Shown here: positions 7,265-16,054 of the stretch, piece by piece | Numbering within the stretch: position 1 is the first letter of the stretch | Layout of the letters: each line of letters starts with the position of its first letter | Assembly (NCBI GenBank): GCA_041908065.1 | Contig: JAYRGC010000036.1 | Location: 1 to 34,062 of the forward strand | Origin: JAYRGC01 sp041908065 | GTDB taxonomy: Bacteria > Pseudomonadota > Alphaproteobacteria > UBA9219 | Length of the DNA stretch: 34,062 bases | Direction of reading: 5' to 3' | Made by a program: the position numbers and the translations under genes | Notes under the pieces: model-generated | Seen by the model: the letters and a program-made list of their open reading frames with translations, nothing else | Told to the model about the DNA's origin: nothing | The model's database searches: none

Positions 7265-9421
7265 ATGAGAAGTTATGTGAAACATCTTTTGTTCCTTTTT
7301 CTCGATGAAAGGAGCCGCTGGTTTTTATGGCTGCCGGTGGGGATTGGCTGCGGCGTCGTCGCTTATTTTTCCCTGTCGTTCGAGCCTTCGGCTTATTTTC
7401 TGGCCGCGACGCCTGCGCTTATCGCATTGATTTCCATCTCTATATTGTCGGCTGAACGGCTTCCTAGGGCAATCTCCGCCTTGGGCGTATTGGCGGTCTT
7501 GCTGTGCTTTGCCGCCGGATTCAACGCCGCCCAGACCGAAACGCTGTTGGCCGAAACCAGAATGATGGACTTCGCCATAGGTCCGACGGAAGTGGAGGGA
7601 AGGTTGATGATGGCCGAGCCTACCGCGGACGGGGCTAGGCTGACGCTGAAGGATTTGCGGATAGACCGCATGGACGAGGGCAAGATTCCGTCCATGGTTC
7701 GCATTCGGGTCAAAAAGCGCGCCGACGAAATGCCGGCTCCCGGGGCGCGGGTGCGGCTTTTGGCCGAATTGAGGCCGTTTAGCGATCCGGTTGCGCCGTT
7801 CGCCTACGATTTCCGCCGCCAGTCTTTCTTCAAAGGGTTGGGCGGCAGCGGATGGTCGTACGGGGGAGTCGAGACGGTTGAAGAATATTCTCCCCATGAC
7901 GTTTCTTGGCGCGACCGGTTTTCGTTGTGGATGGAGAGCCTACGCCGAGATCTGGCGCGCCGCGCCGCCGCAGCGACCGCAGGCGGCGACGTGGCGGCCA
8001 TTACCACCGCGCTTTTGACCGGCGAGCAAAGCGGAATAGGGGCGGAAGCCATGCAGGACATGCGTGCTTCGGGGCTGTCGCACTTGCTTTCCATATCGGG
8101 AATACACGTCAGCATGATGGGGGCTTTGGTGTATTTCCCTTTGCGGGCTTTGTTGGCGTTGTTTCCATGGGTGGCCTTGCGCTTTTCCATCAAGAAATGG
8201 TCGGCCGGCGCGGCTATCGCCTCCACGGCGGCCTATACCATGCTGATAGGGCCGCAGACGCCCACTCTCCGCTCCACGCTGATGACCGGCATCGTGATGC
8301 TGGCGATAATCGTGGATCGAAGGGCATTGAGCATGAGAATGGTGGCCATATCGGCGGCGGCGGTGATGCTTTTGTATCCGGATGGGTTGATGGGGCCCAG
8401 CTTTCAGATGTCGTTCGCCGCAGTTTTGGCGATGGTGGCCGCATTCGAAAAGCCGATGGACAAGGCTTTGGCCGAGGGAAGCATGGATGCGGCGGCCACG
8501 GCGTCGCTGGGCGGAGGATGGACGGGGCGGGTGTTAAAGCCGTTGGCGGGGATTGCGTTGACTTCTCTGGTGGCGACGGCGGCCACGGCTCCGTTCACGT
8601 TGTACCATTTTCAAAACTTCAGCTTTTACGGAGTGGTGGCCAACATGCTGGCCGTGCCGTTGACCAGCTTTGTGATAATGCCTTGCGTTTTGGGAACTTA
8701 TATCGCCGCTCCGTTCGATCTGGAGGAGTGGTTCATTATCGGGGCGGGATGGGGCGTAAGCCTTTTGACGACAATAGCCCATGAAATAGCCTCGTGGCCC
8801 ATGGCCTTGCTGTATCTTCCCGCCATGCCCACGGCTGCTTTTCTGGTCGCGATAGCCGGAGGCCTGTGGATTTGCATCTGGAAAGGCCGATGGAGAGCTG
8901 CCGGACTAATCCCGTTGGCGATAGGAATGGCTTATCCACTTTATTCCGAAAGCCCCGACGCGTTTATCTCCGAGGACGGCAAGGAATGGGCAGTTGTTCT
9001 GGCCGACGGCAGGATGGCGGTCTCGGGCGACGACCACGATAAATTCGTGCCTAAGCAATGGCGGCAGCGGCTTGGCAATCCCGAAGCGGTTGAATTAAAG
9101 GACGCGAACCCCGAAATAGACGGATTGCGTTGCGATCAACAGGGATGCGTGTACGGCAAGTTCGGCAAGTCCATAGCCTTTCCGGCCACGGTCGAGGCGG
9201 CTTGGGAGGATTGTCGCGCGGCGCACGCGGTTTTATCGCCATTCTTTGTGGCCGATTGCCGCTCCGAGGTGATAATCGACAAGGAATCGTTGCGCGAACA
9301 TGGGGCGCATTCGTTGTTTTTTTCACACGATGGTATTGAAATTTGGAACTCCCGCGGCGCGAGAGGGCAACGCCCGTGGTCTTTGGGATGGAATGGCGGC
9401 CAAGGGGAGCGGCACAGATAA
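7265..9421 (+). CDS. comEC: ComEC/Rec2-family DNA uptake channel protein
   Basis: Inner-membrane protein that in naturally competent bacteria carries single-stranded DNA into the cytoplasm. The 718-residue product starts with membrane segments (about residues 17-90) and a DUF4131-type soluble region. It continues with the competence domain, marked by GLSHLLSISGIHVSMMG, PTLRSTLM and PSFQMSFAAVLAM, which holds many hydrophobic helices. The C-terminal region, after the last helices near residue 560, is short and lacks the HxHxDH motif of a metallo-beta-lactamase domain, as in many alphaproteobacterial forms. Only a weak ribosome site (AAGG, very close to ATG) is visible. No other competence gene is in the window, so transformability cannot be inferred. 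Confidence 0.9.
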   Translation: MRSYVKHLLFLFLDERSRWFLWLPVGIGCGVVAYFSLSFEPSAYFLAATPALIALISISILSAERLPRAISALGVLAVLLCFAAGFNAAQTETLLAETRMMDFAIGPTEVEGRLMMAEPTADGARLTLKDLRIDRMDEGKIPSMVRIRVKKRADEMPAPGARVRLLAELRPFSDPVAPFAYDFRRQSFFKGLGGSGWSYGGVETVEEYSPHDVSWRDRFSLWMESLRRDLARRAAAATAGGDVAAITTALLTGEQSGIGAEAMQDMRASGLSHLLSISGIHVSMMGALVYFPLRALLALFPWVALRFSIKKWSAGAAIASTAAYTMLIGPQTPTLRSTLMTGIVMLAIIVDRRALSMRMVAISAAAVMLLYPDGLMGPSFQMSFAAVLAMVAAFEKPMDKALAEGSMDAAATASLGGGWTGRVLKPLAGIALTSLVATAATAPFTLYHFQNFSFYGVVANMLAVPLTSFVIMPCVLGTYIAAPFDLEEWFIIGAGWGVSLLTTIAHEIASWPMALLYLPAMPTAAFLVAIAGGLWICIWKGRWRAAGLIPLAIGMAYPLYSESPDAFISEDGKEWAVVLADGRMAVSGDDHDKFVPKQWRQRLGNPEAVELKDANPEIDGLRCDQQGCVYGKFGKSIAFPATVEAAWEDCRAAHAVLSPFFVADCRSEVIIDKESLREHGAHSLFFSHDGIEIWNSRGARGQRPWSLGWNGGQGERHR

Positions 9422-9597
9422 GCGTTGCTGTTCGCCATCATTTTATCCTCGAAACTTGATCCGGATCTCTTGCGGCAAGGTGGAGGACGATCGCTTTGGG
9501 ATAGGGCGGGATTTTTAAGTGACAATTATCTCGCGAGGGATTACTTTCCAGATGATCCAGCGCATTTGTTCCGGCGCAAAACTTCCGAGGTAACAAG

Positions 9598-9972
9598 ATG
9601 AAAACATGCCTGCTCGTGGACGACAGCAAGGTTATACGCAAGGTTGCTCGCCAGATATTCGAGGCTTTGGGTTTCAGCTGCGACGAGGCCGAAGACGGCA
9701 AGATCGCGTTGGGTTTTTGCGAGAAGAAAATCTATGACGTGGTGTTTTTGGACTGGAATATGCCGGTCATGAACGGGATCGAGTATCTGCGCGCTTTGCG
9801 CCATATGCCGAACGGCGACAAGCCCGTGGTCATATTCTGCACCACCGAAAACGACATGAAGCACATACAGGAGGCGTTGGCCTCTGGAGCCAACGAGTAC
9901 ATCATGAAGCCTTTTGATGTGGACATCGTCCGCAGCAAGCTGATTCAACTTGGATTGATGGAGGCTTTGTAA
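9598..9972 (+). CDS. cheY: Chemotaxis response regulator CheY
   Basis: Single-domain receiver of 124 residues. The acidic pocket is Asp8/Asp9, the phosphorylation site Asp52 (in LDWNMPVMNG), the switch Thr82/Thr83 and the invariant Lys104 (in MKPF). It should be phosphorylated by CheA and act on the flagellar motor, or serve as a phosphate sink, as some alphaproteobacterial CheY proteins do. GAGG lies upstream of ATG. It heads a tight cheY-cheB-cheR run; cheB begins six bases after its stop. A weak GTGACA / TACTTT promoter-like pair lies at 9519-9547. The 176-base gap after comEC holds nothing else recognised. Confidence 0.95.
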   Translation: MKTCLLVDDSKVIRKVARQIFEALGFSCDEAEDGKIALGFCEKKIYDVVFLDWNMPVMNGIEYLRALRHMPNGDKPVVIFCTTENDMKHIQEALASGANEYIMKPFDVDIVRSKLIQLGLMEAL

Positions 9973-9978
9973 TCTAAC

Positions 9979-11226
9979 ATGTCCGTTTATCCGACATCAG
10001 GCGGTTCGTCTTCGGACGAAAATTTGGACGTTTATCGCGTCATGATCGTTGACGATTCCACGGTGATTCGCGGCGCCATAGCTCGCGCCTTGGAAGCTGA
10101 TCCGGCGATAACCATCCTGTCGTCCGTAAGCAACGGCGAAATGGCGATCGCCACCTTGAAGCGCGAATCCGTGGACGTGGTGGTTTTGGACATAGAAATG
10201 CCGGTGATGGACGGGCTTACGGCTTTGCCCAAGCTGAAGGAAGTCGATTCGGCGGTTCAAATAATAATGTCATCCACTTTGACGCAGAGGAACGCGGAAA
10301 TCAGTCTTCGCGCCATGTCGTTGGGGGCTACGGATTATATCGCCAAGCCGTCGTCGGCGCGCGATCTTTTGGGGGCTGACGGATTTAACCGCGAGTTGAC
10401 CGAAAAGGTGAAGGCGTTGGGCGCGTTGGCTAGACGCACAGGCGTGCGGTTGCCGCCGGGCGGACCGCCGCGCCGCGCCGCCGCGTTGGCTGGACTTGCC
10501 AAGCCTAAGCCAGTTGCGGCGGCTCCGGCGGTTTCGTCCGCGCTGCAAAAGGCTGTGACGCCTGCGCCCCAGTCTGCGCCTGCATCTCCGTCGGCAGCTG
10601 CGCCGCAGAAAAAGTCACTGTCTTTGCGGAGCGATCCGATAATGAAGCCGGATGTGATCGCCATCGGCAGCTCGACCGGCGGGCCGCAGGCTCTTTTTCG
10701 GGTCATCAAGGATATGGGGGCGGGGCTGTCGCAACCGGTGGTGATAACCCAGCATATGCCAGCCTCTTTCACCGCCATATTGGCCGAGCACATAACCAAG
10801 CAGTGCGGGGTCAAATGCTCCGAGGCCAAGGAAGGCGATCAGCTGGAGGGGGGGAAGTTCTATGTCGCCCCGGGCGATTACCACATGCTTATCGAACAGC
10901 GCGGCGGAGTCTACAAGGTGAAACTCGTCAAGGATCCTCCGGAGAATTTCTGCCGTCCCTCCGTAGATCCGATGTTGCGTTCCTTAGTGGCTTCTTATGG
11001 CAAGCGGATTTTGACGGTGATATTGACCGGAATGGGGCAAGACGGACTGAAGGGCGGGGAGGCCGTCGTCAAGTCCGGAGGGGCTGTCATAGCCCAAGAC
11101 GAAGCGACCAGCGTTGTATGGGGAATGCCGGGGGCGGTGGCGATGGCCGGAATATGTTCGGCAATTCTTCCGATTAACGACATAGGCGCGTTTGTGCGAC
11201 AAACGGCGACGAGGCTGCGAGCATGA
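9979..11226 (+). CDS. cheB: Chemoreceptor glutamate methylesterase/deamidase CheB
   Basis: Two-domain protein of 415 residues that removes methyl groups from chemoreceptors for adaptation. The N-terminal receiver domain (about 20-135) has Asp25/Asp26 and phosphorylation site Asp71 in VVLDIEMPVMDG. A long Ala/Pro-rich linker (about 155-215) leads to the methylesterase domain with catalytic Ser232 in GSSTGGP, His259 in QHMP and Asp355 in GMGQDG. A GGAGG site inside the end of cheY may serve translation. The gene overlaps cheR by four bases (ATGA), so the two are likely translationally coupled. Confidence 0.97.
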   Translation: MSVYPTSGGSSSDENLDVYRVMIVDDSTVIRGAIARALEADPAITILSSVSNGEMAIATLKRESVDVVVLDIEMPVMDGLTALPKLKEVDSAVQIIMSSTLTQRNAEISLRAMSLGATDYIAKPSSARDLLGADGFNRELTEKVKALGALARRTGVRLPPGGPPRRAAALAGLAKPKPVAAAPAVSSALQKAVTPAPQSAPASPSAAAPQKKSLSLRSDPIMKPDVIAIGSSTGGPQALFRVIKDMGAGLSQPVVITQHMPASFTAILAEHITKQCGVKCSEAKEGDQLEGGKFYVAPGDYHMLIEQRGGVYKVKLVKDPPENFCRPSVDPMLRSLVASYGKRILTVILTGMGQDGLKGGEAVVKSGGAVIAQDEATSVVWGMPGAVAMAGICSAILPINDIGAFVRQTATRLRA

Positions 11227-12071
11227 AACCGGAAGATTTCGATCTTTTTTCGACTTTGGTGCGGCAAAGATCCGGTTTGGTTCTGACCCGCGACAAAGCG
11301 TATCTGCTCGAATCGCGGCTTACACCTATAGCTAGGAAATGGAATCTAAAGACGTTGGAGGAATTGGCAAGCTCGGTTCGTACCAAGCGCGAAGAGGCTA
11401 TGTTGCGCGACATAACCGAGGCGATGACCACCAACGAATCTTTCTTTTTCCGCGATCAAAAGCCATTCGATCAATTTCGCAACAACCTGTTGCCCAAGTT
11501 TCTGGCTTCGCGCGCGTCGAAGAAGCAACTGCGAATCTGGTCGGCGGCGTCCTCCAGCGGACAGGAAGCCTATTCGCTGGCCATGATTTGCGCCGAGGAG
11601 GCTGCCAAGCTGCAAGGGTGGAAGGTGGAGATAATCGGAACGGACTTATCTGCGGAAATGGTGGAACGCGCCAAGGGCGGGGTTTATTCGCAATTCGAGG
11701 TGCAACGCGGATTGCCCATCACTATGCTGGTCAAATATTTCCAGCAGATAGGTTCCGACAAATGGCAGATAAAGGAACCGATCCGCAAAATGGTTCAATT
11801 CCGCGAAGCCAATCTGTTGCAGGATTTCGGCCCCATCGGCGTGTTCGACATAGTGTATTGCCGCAACGTGCTCATATATTTCGATCAGCCCACCAAAGCC
11901 AAGGTTTTAGACGGCATCAGCGCGCACATGTCCCCCGATGGCGTGCTGTTTTTGGGGGGGGCTGAGACGGTTTTAGGCATAACAGAAAAATTCAAGCCTG
12001 CCGACGGCGAGCGCGGTATGTACGTTCTGGGAAGCAGCGGCGTTTCCGCTGTTCGCCAGACGGTTGCGTAA
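11223..12071 (+). CDS. cheR: Chemoreceptor methyltransferase CheR
   Basis: S-adenosylmethionine-dependent enzyme that methylates glutamates on chemoreceptors, opposing CheB. The 282-residue product has the N-terminal helical domain, TNESFFFRD, the SAM-binding motif RIWSAASSSGQEAYSLAM (in many relatives CSTGEEPYS) and YCRNVLIYF near the C-terminus. Its start overlaps cheB. The stop TAA ends exactly where repeat copy 5 begins, so the repeat may shape the operon's 3' end. Confidence 0.96.
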   Translation: MKPEDFDLFSTLVRQRSGLVLTRDKAYLLESRLTPIARKWNLKTLEELASSVRTKREEAMLRDITEAMTTNESFFFRDQKPFDQFRNNLLPKFLASRASKKQLRIWSAASSSGQEAYSLAMICAEEAAKLQGWKVEIIGTDLSAEMVERAKGGVYSQFEVQRGLPITMLVKYFQQIGSDKWQIKEPIRKMVQFREANLLQDFGPIGVFDIVYCRNVLIYFDQPTKAKVLDGISAHMSPDGVLFLGGAETVLGITEKFKPADGERGMYVLGSSGVSAVRQTVA

Positions 12072-12350
12072 AGCCGTCATCTATCCTGTCACAGCCAAAG
12101 GCTGTCATGTGAAGTCACAGCCAAAGGCTGTCATTGCGAGCGGCCTTCTTCAGGCCGCGAAGCAATCCAGTGCCGTTGTTCCATGACTCTGGATTGCTTC
12201 GCGTCGCAAGGGCGACGCTCGCAATGACGGCATCCTTCAGCCTCCCCCCAAAAAATCCAATATGTAAATCGGGGGATTTTAACAGGGTAGATGACGGCGC
12301 TTGATGCTGCGGGTGGCTGCAAAATTACCTACCCGTTTTGGATAATAGTC
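12072..12350. repeat. Interspersed palindromic repeat, copy 5
   Basis: Fills the 311-base gap between cheR and the dipeptidase gene. Two hairpin units (ACAGCC-AAA-GGCTGT) at 12091 and 12117 lead into a short-type core at 12130-12228. Both side hairpins differ from the usual sequence but still pair: left GCGGCC / GGCCGC, right GCGTCG / CGACGC. An inner inverted repeat flanks the element: GCCGTCATCTATCCTGT on the left and ACAGGGTAGATGACGGC on the right. A degenerate outer repeat (CTGCAAAATTACCTACCCG) follows. Confidence 0.88.
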
Positions 12351-12382
12351 GGAAAAACCTATGAGCGTTACTCGCCGCCAAG

Positions 12383-13099
12383 TCATGGCTGCGCGCGTCC
12401 GTATCGAGCCGTTATTTCGTTTCCCGAAGTCTTTCGCTCCAACCATGCCCACAGCTGGTCGCCTATCGAGAAATGCCACCACTCGGTCGGATGGCGGCGG
12501 AAACCGGCTTCGCCCATTACCTTATGCAAAAGCTCGCGGTTGGAATGGGCGCGGCGGCCTTTTTCGTCGGAGGAGTTAAGAAAATAGTTGGGATTGGAAC
12601 GGTCGGAGTTTTCGTCCAAAGGCGAGCCCATGTCTACCTCGCGTCCGGCCTCGTCCATTAAGGTGCAGTCGATCGCGGCTCCGGTGCTGTGCAAGGGCGG
12701 AGTGGCAGGATCGTCGCTGGGGATAGCCCACAAGCGCAAGGTTTTTTCCGTTACGGCATCGCGTTGCTGGGGGGAAAGGTTTTCGGGATTCCATCCGGCG
12801 CGGATGGCGTTTAAGGCGAAATCCCTCCCCACCATGAACGCTTGCACAGTATTCGGCCTCCAAGCGTCGAAAATCAGGATTTTCCAGCCAGCATGGGCGT
12901 TTTCCAGCAGGGATGCGGCCTTGGTCAAGGCGTTCAACACGCCGATTCTAAGATGCCACGGGGTTAGGCCGCCATATGGCGCGCCGGCGGCGGCGTAGGG
13001 CGGCGGGTCATAAAAGGCGAACATTCCGTTTTGCGGGATGGGGGACATGGCCTCGCCGCATTCGACGATAGGGATTTTTCTGTACTCTTTGTTGTCCAT
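12383..13099 (-). CDS. ddpX: D-alanyl-D-alanine dipeptidase, VanX/DdpX family (peptidase M15D)
   Basis: Zinc dipeptidase expected to hydrolyse D-Ala-D-Ala. The 238-residue product has all the family's active-site residues: Arg81 in DAWRP, zinc ligands His137 and Asp144 in HSTGAAID, and Glu206 and His209 in EWWHF. There is no obvious signal peptide, so a cytoplasmic role in recycling D-Ala-D-Ala from the wall fits. No VanA/VanH ligase or dehydrogenase is nearby, so a resistance role is not suggested. It is divergent from the small gene and dcd, with an 83-base gap. The ribosome site is weak (AGG). Confidence 0.92.
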   Translation of the reverse strand: MDNKEYRKIPIVECGEAMSPIPQNGMFAFYDPPPYAAAGAPYGGLTPWHLRIGVLNALTKAASLLENAHAGWKILIFDAWRPNTVQAFMVGRDFALNAIRAGWNPENLSPQQRDAVTEKTLRLWAIPSDDPATPPLHSTGAAIDCTLMDEAGREVDMGSPLDENSDRSNPNYFLNSSDEKGRRAHSNRELLHKVMGEAGFRRHPTEWWHFSIGDQLWAWLERKTSGNEITARYGRAQP

Positions 13100-13182
13100 G
13101 TTTTAGACCTGATGGCGATTATCGGCACTTTAGACGCAATCGGCCGTTCGGCGCAATCGGAATGGGATGCCGGAGGTGGACG

Positions 13183-13335
13183 TTGGACGAGAAAGAGCTT
13201 TGCGGCAAGGCAGTGGGCAATGGCGGCAAAACTGGCCGCATGGAAAGATTAGCGGCGGCTTTGCGCGACAATTTGCGCCGTCGCAAGGAGCAACAGCGGG
13301 AAAGATCCTTCGAGGCCGACAAGAAGGCCGATTAG
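13183..13335 (+). CDS. Small basic protein of 50 residues, TTG start
   Basis: A short ORF starts at TTG 13183, five bases after a full GGAGGT, and ends at TAG 13333-13335, 32 bases before dcd. The product is strongly charged. Its C-terminal part starting MERLAAALRDNLRRRK is predicted amphipathic helix with many Arg, Lys and Glu. I recall similar short ORFs with an ALRxNLRRRK core in other alphaproteobacteria, but cannot confirm it. ATG at 13240 would give a 31-residue product without the ribosome site. A nucleic-acid-binding role is only a guess. It probably shares the dcd-murA transcript. Confidence 0.65.
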   Translation: MDEKELCGKAVGNGGKTGRMERLAAALRDNLRRRKEQQRERSFEADKKAD

Positions 13336-13367
13336 ATGGAAGAGGGATTTCATAAGGCGAGGCAGAC

Positions 13368-13922
13368 ATGGCTATAATGTCCGATAAATGGATACGCGAT
13401 CAGGCCAAACTGAACGGCATGATCGAGCCGTTCGAGGAAAAGCAGCGTCGCGAGGGCGTGATTTCCTACGGCCTTTCGTCTTACGGCTACGACGCGAGAA
13501 TATCGGACGAGTTCAAGATATTCACCAACGTCGACAACGCCGTTGTGGATCCCAAGAATTTTTCCGAAACCAGCTTTGTGGATCGCAAGACCGATGTGTG
13601 CGTCATTCCGCCCAATTCGTTCGCCTTATCGCGCACGGTCGAATATTTCCGCATCCCACGCGACGTTTTGGTGATATGCCTCGGCAAATCCACCTATGCT
13701 CGTTGCGGGCTTATAGTCAACGTCACGCCGCTGGAGCCGGAGTGGGAAGGCCATGTGACGCTGGAGATCTCCAACACTACGCCGTTGCCAGCTCGCGTTT
13801 ACGCTAACGAGGGAGTTTGCCAATTCCTGTTTTTGAAGGGCGATAGTCCGTGCGAAACCTCCTACGCCGATAAAGGGGGCAAGTACATGGGGCAAACCGG
13901 CGTGACTTTGCCGAGGATGTAG
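13368..13922 (+). CDS. dcd: dCTP deaminase
   Basis: Converts dCTP to dUTP and ammonia, the main route to dTTP in many Gram-negative bacteria. The 184-residue product starts with MAIMSDKWI, typical of the family, has the GKSTYARCGL phosphate-binding region at 106-115, the catalytic-glutamate motif HVTLEISNT (Glu133) and a C-terminus GQTGVTLPRM that closes over the nucleotide. An AAGGCGAGG site precedes ATG. murA starts 19 bases after the stop, so dcd and murA are likely co-transcribed. Confidence 0.96.
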   Translation: MAIMSDKWIRDQAKLNGMIEPFEEKQRREGVISYGLSSYGYDARISDEFKIFTNVDNAVVDPKNFSETSFVDRKTDVCVIPPNSFALSRTVEYFRIPRDVLVICLGKSTYARCGLIVNVTPLEPEWEGHVTLEISNTTPLPARVYANEGVCQFLFLKGDSPCETSYADKGGKYMGQTGVTLPRM

Positions 13923-13941
13923 TTCCTGCGGGGGAAACTTT

Positions 13942-15234
13942 ATGGACAGCATGAGAATCCGTGGCGGCAAGCCGCTTAGGGGAAAGATACACATCAGCGG
14001 GGCCAAGAACGCCGCGTTGCCGCTGTTGGCGGCCAGCCTTTTGTCGGACGAGACGCTGACGCTCGACAACGTGCCGCAACTGGCCGACATCGCCACCATG
14101 GCCAATTTGCTGGGGCAACACGGGGTTTCCATAAACCTCGACGGAACCTCGCGCCAATCGGCTCCCACCGGACGCACCATCGAGCTGTCCGCCAAAACTA
14201 TATCCAGCGTCTTAGCTCCCTACGATCTAGTCAGGAAAATGCGAGCCAGCATCCTAGTTTTGGGACCCTTGGTGGCTCGCTGCGGCGAGGCCAAGGTTTC
14301 CTTGCCGGGCGGCTGCGCCATCGGCACTCGTCCGGTCGATCTGCATATCGCCGCTTTGGAGCGCATGGGGGCGGAAATTTCCATAGCCGACGGCTATATC
14401 AACGCCAAGGCCAAGGGCGGTCTGCGCGGGGCAGAAATAGCCATGTCGGGCGTGACCGTCACCGGAACCGAAAACATAATGATGGCCGCCGTGTTGGCCA
14501 AGGGCGAGACGGTAATCATCAACGCGGCGCGGGAGCCGGAGGTGTCGGATCTGGCGCAATGCTTGGTCGCAATGGGCGCGGAAATAGACGGCATCGGCAC
14601 GGACAGGTTGCGCGTCATAGGCAAGGATCGTTTGCGCGCCGCCAGACATTCCGTCATGCCGGACAGGATAGAGACCGGAACTTTCGCCATGGCGGCGGCC
14701 ATAACCGACGGCGATTTGGAGCTGGTGGGAGCCAGAATGGACACGCTGAAGGCCGCTTGCATAGCCTTGGGCGATGCGGGGGTGCTGATAGAGGAAACGG
14801 CGTCAGGGATGCGGGTGCGCCGCAAGGACAAGAACATGCGCGGCGTTGACGTGACGACCGAACCTTTCCCCGGATTCCCGACCGATCTTCAGGCGCAGAT
14901 GATGGCCACCATGTGCTTGGCGGAAGGGGCTTCGATGATCACCGAGACCATATTCGAAAATCGCTTCATGCATGTGCCGGAGCTGGCGCGGATGGGCGCG
15001 GACATAACGGTGCATGGATCGTCGGCGATGGTGCGCGGGGTAAAGTCGTTAAAGGGCGCGCCGGTCATGGCAACAGATTTGCGAGCTTCCGTGTCTTTGG
15101 CTTTGGCCGGATTGGCCGCCGAGGGAGAAACCGTCCTTAACCGCATTTACCATCTGGATCGCGGCTACGAGCGTTTGGAGGAGAAACTTGGCGCGTGCGG
15201 GGCTGAAATTGAGCGAGTCAAGGACGCTGCATGA
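13942..15234 (+). CDS. murA: UDP-N-acetylglucosamine 1-carboxyvinyltransferase MurA
   Basis: First committed enzyme of peptidoglycan synthesis; transfers enolpyruvate from PEP to UDP-GlcNAc in the cytoplasm. The 430-residue product has Lys22 and Asn23 in SGAKNA, the active-site Cys125 in GGCAIGTRPVDLHI (the residue alkylated by fosfomycin in this family), the motif GTENIMMAA and a C-terminal LDRGYERLEEKL. Having Cys rather than Asp at 125 predicts fosfomycin sensitivity of the enzyme. GGGGGAA lies upstream of the ATG. The last four bases overlap the DUF2948 gene (ATGA). Confidence 0.97.
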   Translation: MDSMRIRGGKPLRGKIHISGAKNAALPLLAASLLSDETLTLDNVPQLADIATMANLLGQHGVSINLDGTSRQSAPTGRTIELSAKTISSVLAPYDLVRKMRASILVLGPLVARCGEAKVSLPGGCAIGTRPVDLHIAALERMGAEISIADGYINAKAKGGLRGAEIAMSGVTVTGTENIMMAAVLAKGETVIINAAREPEVSDLAQCLVAMGAEIDGIGTDRLRVIGKDRLRAARHSVMPDRIETGTFAMAAAITDGDLELVGARMDTLKAACIALGDAGVLIEETASGMRVRRKDKNMRGVDVTTEPFPGFPTDLQAQMMATMCLAEGASMITETIFENRFMHVPELARMGADITVHGSSAMVRGVKSLKGAPVMATDLRASVSLALAGLAAEGETVLNRIYHLDRGYERLEEKLGACGAEIERVKDAA

Positions 15235-15671
15235 CCCCCTACCAGCCGGTTAAGCTGCGCGCTTTGGACGCCGAGGACGTGCAGGTCATAGCCTCGATCA
15301 TGCAGGACGCCATAGCTCCGGTGGAGGAAATGGCGTATCGGCCTGAAGACAAAAGTTTCGTGATGGCGGTTCATCGCTTTATATGGGATTGCGGAGAAGG
15401 CGAAAAGTGCTTTCACCGCGTCCACTGCGCTATCGACGCTAGAGGCGTGCAAAATCCCCGTTTTCACGGATTTTCCCGCAGTGACGGCGAAAAGATGCTG
15501 GATCTTCTGACCATGGGGGTCGAAGGCGGTTTTTTGCATCTTGTGTTTGCGGGAAACGCGGCCATAAAGCTGGAGTTGGGGGAGGATTGGAGCCTTCTTA
15601 TAGCCGATTTCGGGGAGCCATGGCCGGTATCGCGCAAGCCCGAACATTCCCATATATCCGACGCCACTTGA
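15231..15671 (+). CDS. DUF2948 family protein
   Basis: A 146-residue protein of unknown function. It matches my memory of the DUF2948 family: N-terminal VKLRALDAEDVQVI, MAYRPEDKSFVM, a C-terminal LELGEDWSLLIADFGEPW. The family is largely alphaproteobacterial and often sits next to murA, as here, where the start overlaps the murA stop. It has no signal peptide or membrane segment. The position suggests a link to cell-wall synthesis, but no biochemical role is known to me. Confidence 0.82.
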   Translation: MTPYQPVKLRALDAEDVQVIASIMQDAIAPVEEMAYRPEDKSFVMAVHRFIWDCGEGEKCFHRVHCAIDARGVQNPRFHGFSRSDGEKMLDLLTMGVEGGFLHLVFAGNAAIKLELGEDWSLLIADFGEPWPVSRKPEHSHISDAT

Positions 15672-15698
15672 CGAAAGCCCGCAAAAGCGCGACTTTCG
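15672..15698 (+). other. Hairpin between DUF2948 gene and infA
   Basis: CGAAAG / CTTTCG arms enclose a smaller CGC-AAAA-GCG stem, immediately after the DUF2948 stop codon. There is no T-run, so it is more likely a processing or partial attenuation structure than a full terminator. Confidence 0.35.
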
Positions 15699-15726
15699 CC
15701 TCCGTCGCGTAACGAAAGGACGTTTT

Positions 15727-15945
15727 ATGTCGAAGGAAGATCTTATAGAATTCGAAGGCGTGGTGACCGAGCTTTTGCCCAACGCCATGTTCCGCGTGAA
15801 GTTGGACAACGGTCACGAAGTGTTGACGCATACCTCAGGTAAAATGCGGAAAAACCGTATTCGCGTCCTTGTCGGCGACAAGGTGAACGTCGAGATGACG
15901 CCATACGATCTCAGCAAAGGGCGCATCACCTTCCGGCATAAATAG
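15727..15945 (+). CDS. infA: Translation initiation factor IF-1
   Basis: Seventy-two-residue S1-fold protein that binds the ribosomal A site during initiation. The sequence has the family pattern from MSKEDLIEFEG through SGKMRKNRIRVLVGDKV to the C-terminal GRITFRHK. Length equals the E. coli protein. GAAAGGAC lies upstream of ATG. The gene is followed by a good intrinsic terminator, closing the dcd-murA-DUF2948-infA run. Confidence 0.98.
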   Translation: MSKEDLIEFEGVVTELLPNAMFRVKLDNGHEVLTHTSGKMRKNRIRVLVGDKVNVEMTPYDLSKGRITFRHK

Positions 15946-15983
15946 CCTTTAACCCCGTTTTAACCAAAAAAGTACGATTGTCG

Positions 15984-16020
15984 AAAGTGCTGGATGATTT
16001 TCCAGCACTTTTGATTTTTT
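15984..16020 (+). terminator. Intrinsic terminator after infA
   Basis: Eleven-bp perfect stem AAAGTGCTGGA / TCCAGCACTTT with a six-base loop, followed by TTGATTTTTT. This is a convincing factor-independent terminator separating infA from chpT. Confidence 0.9.
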
Positions 16021-16054
16021 GTCTTTTAAACGGTTGGGGTGGGAGGCGCTGCGG

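Noticed and set aside
12383..13099. VanX-like gene as part of a vancomycin resistance operon
   Set aside because: No vanH, vanA or two-component genes are adjacent, and such dipeptidases are also ordinary D-Ala-D-Ala recycling enzymes in Gram-negative bacteria.
13031..13355. Open frames at 13031-13252 and 13167-13355
   Set aside because: They lie in other frames of the same stretch without a ribosome site. The TTG frame at 13183-13335 has a perfect one and a coherent charged helix.
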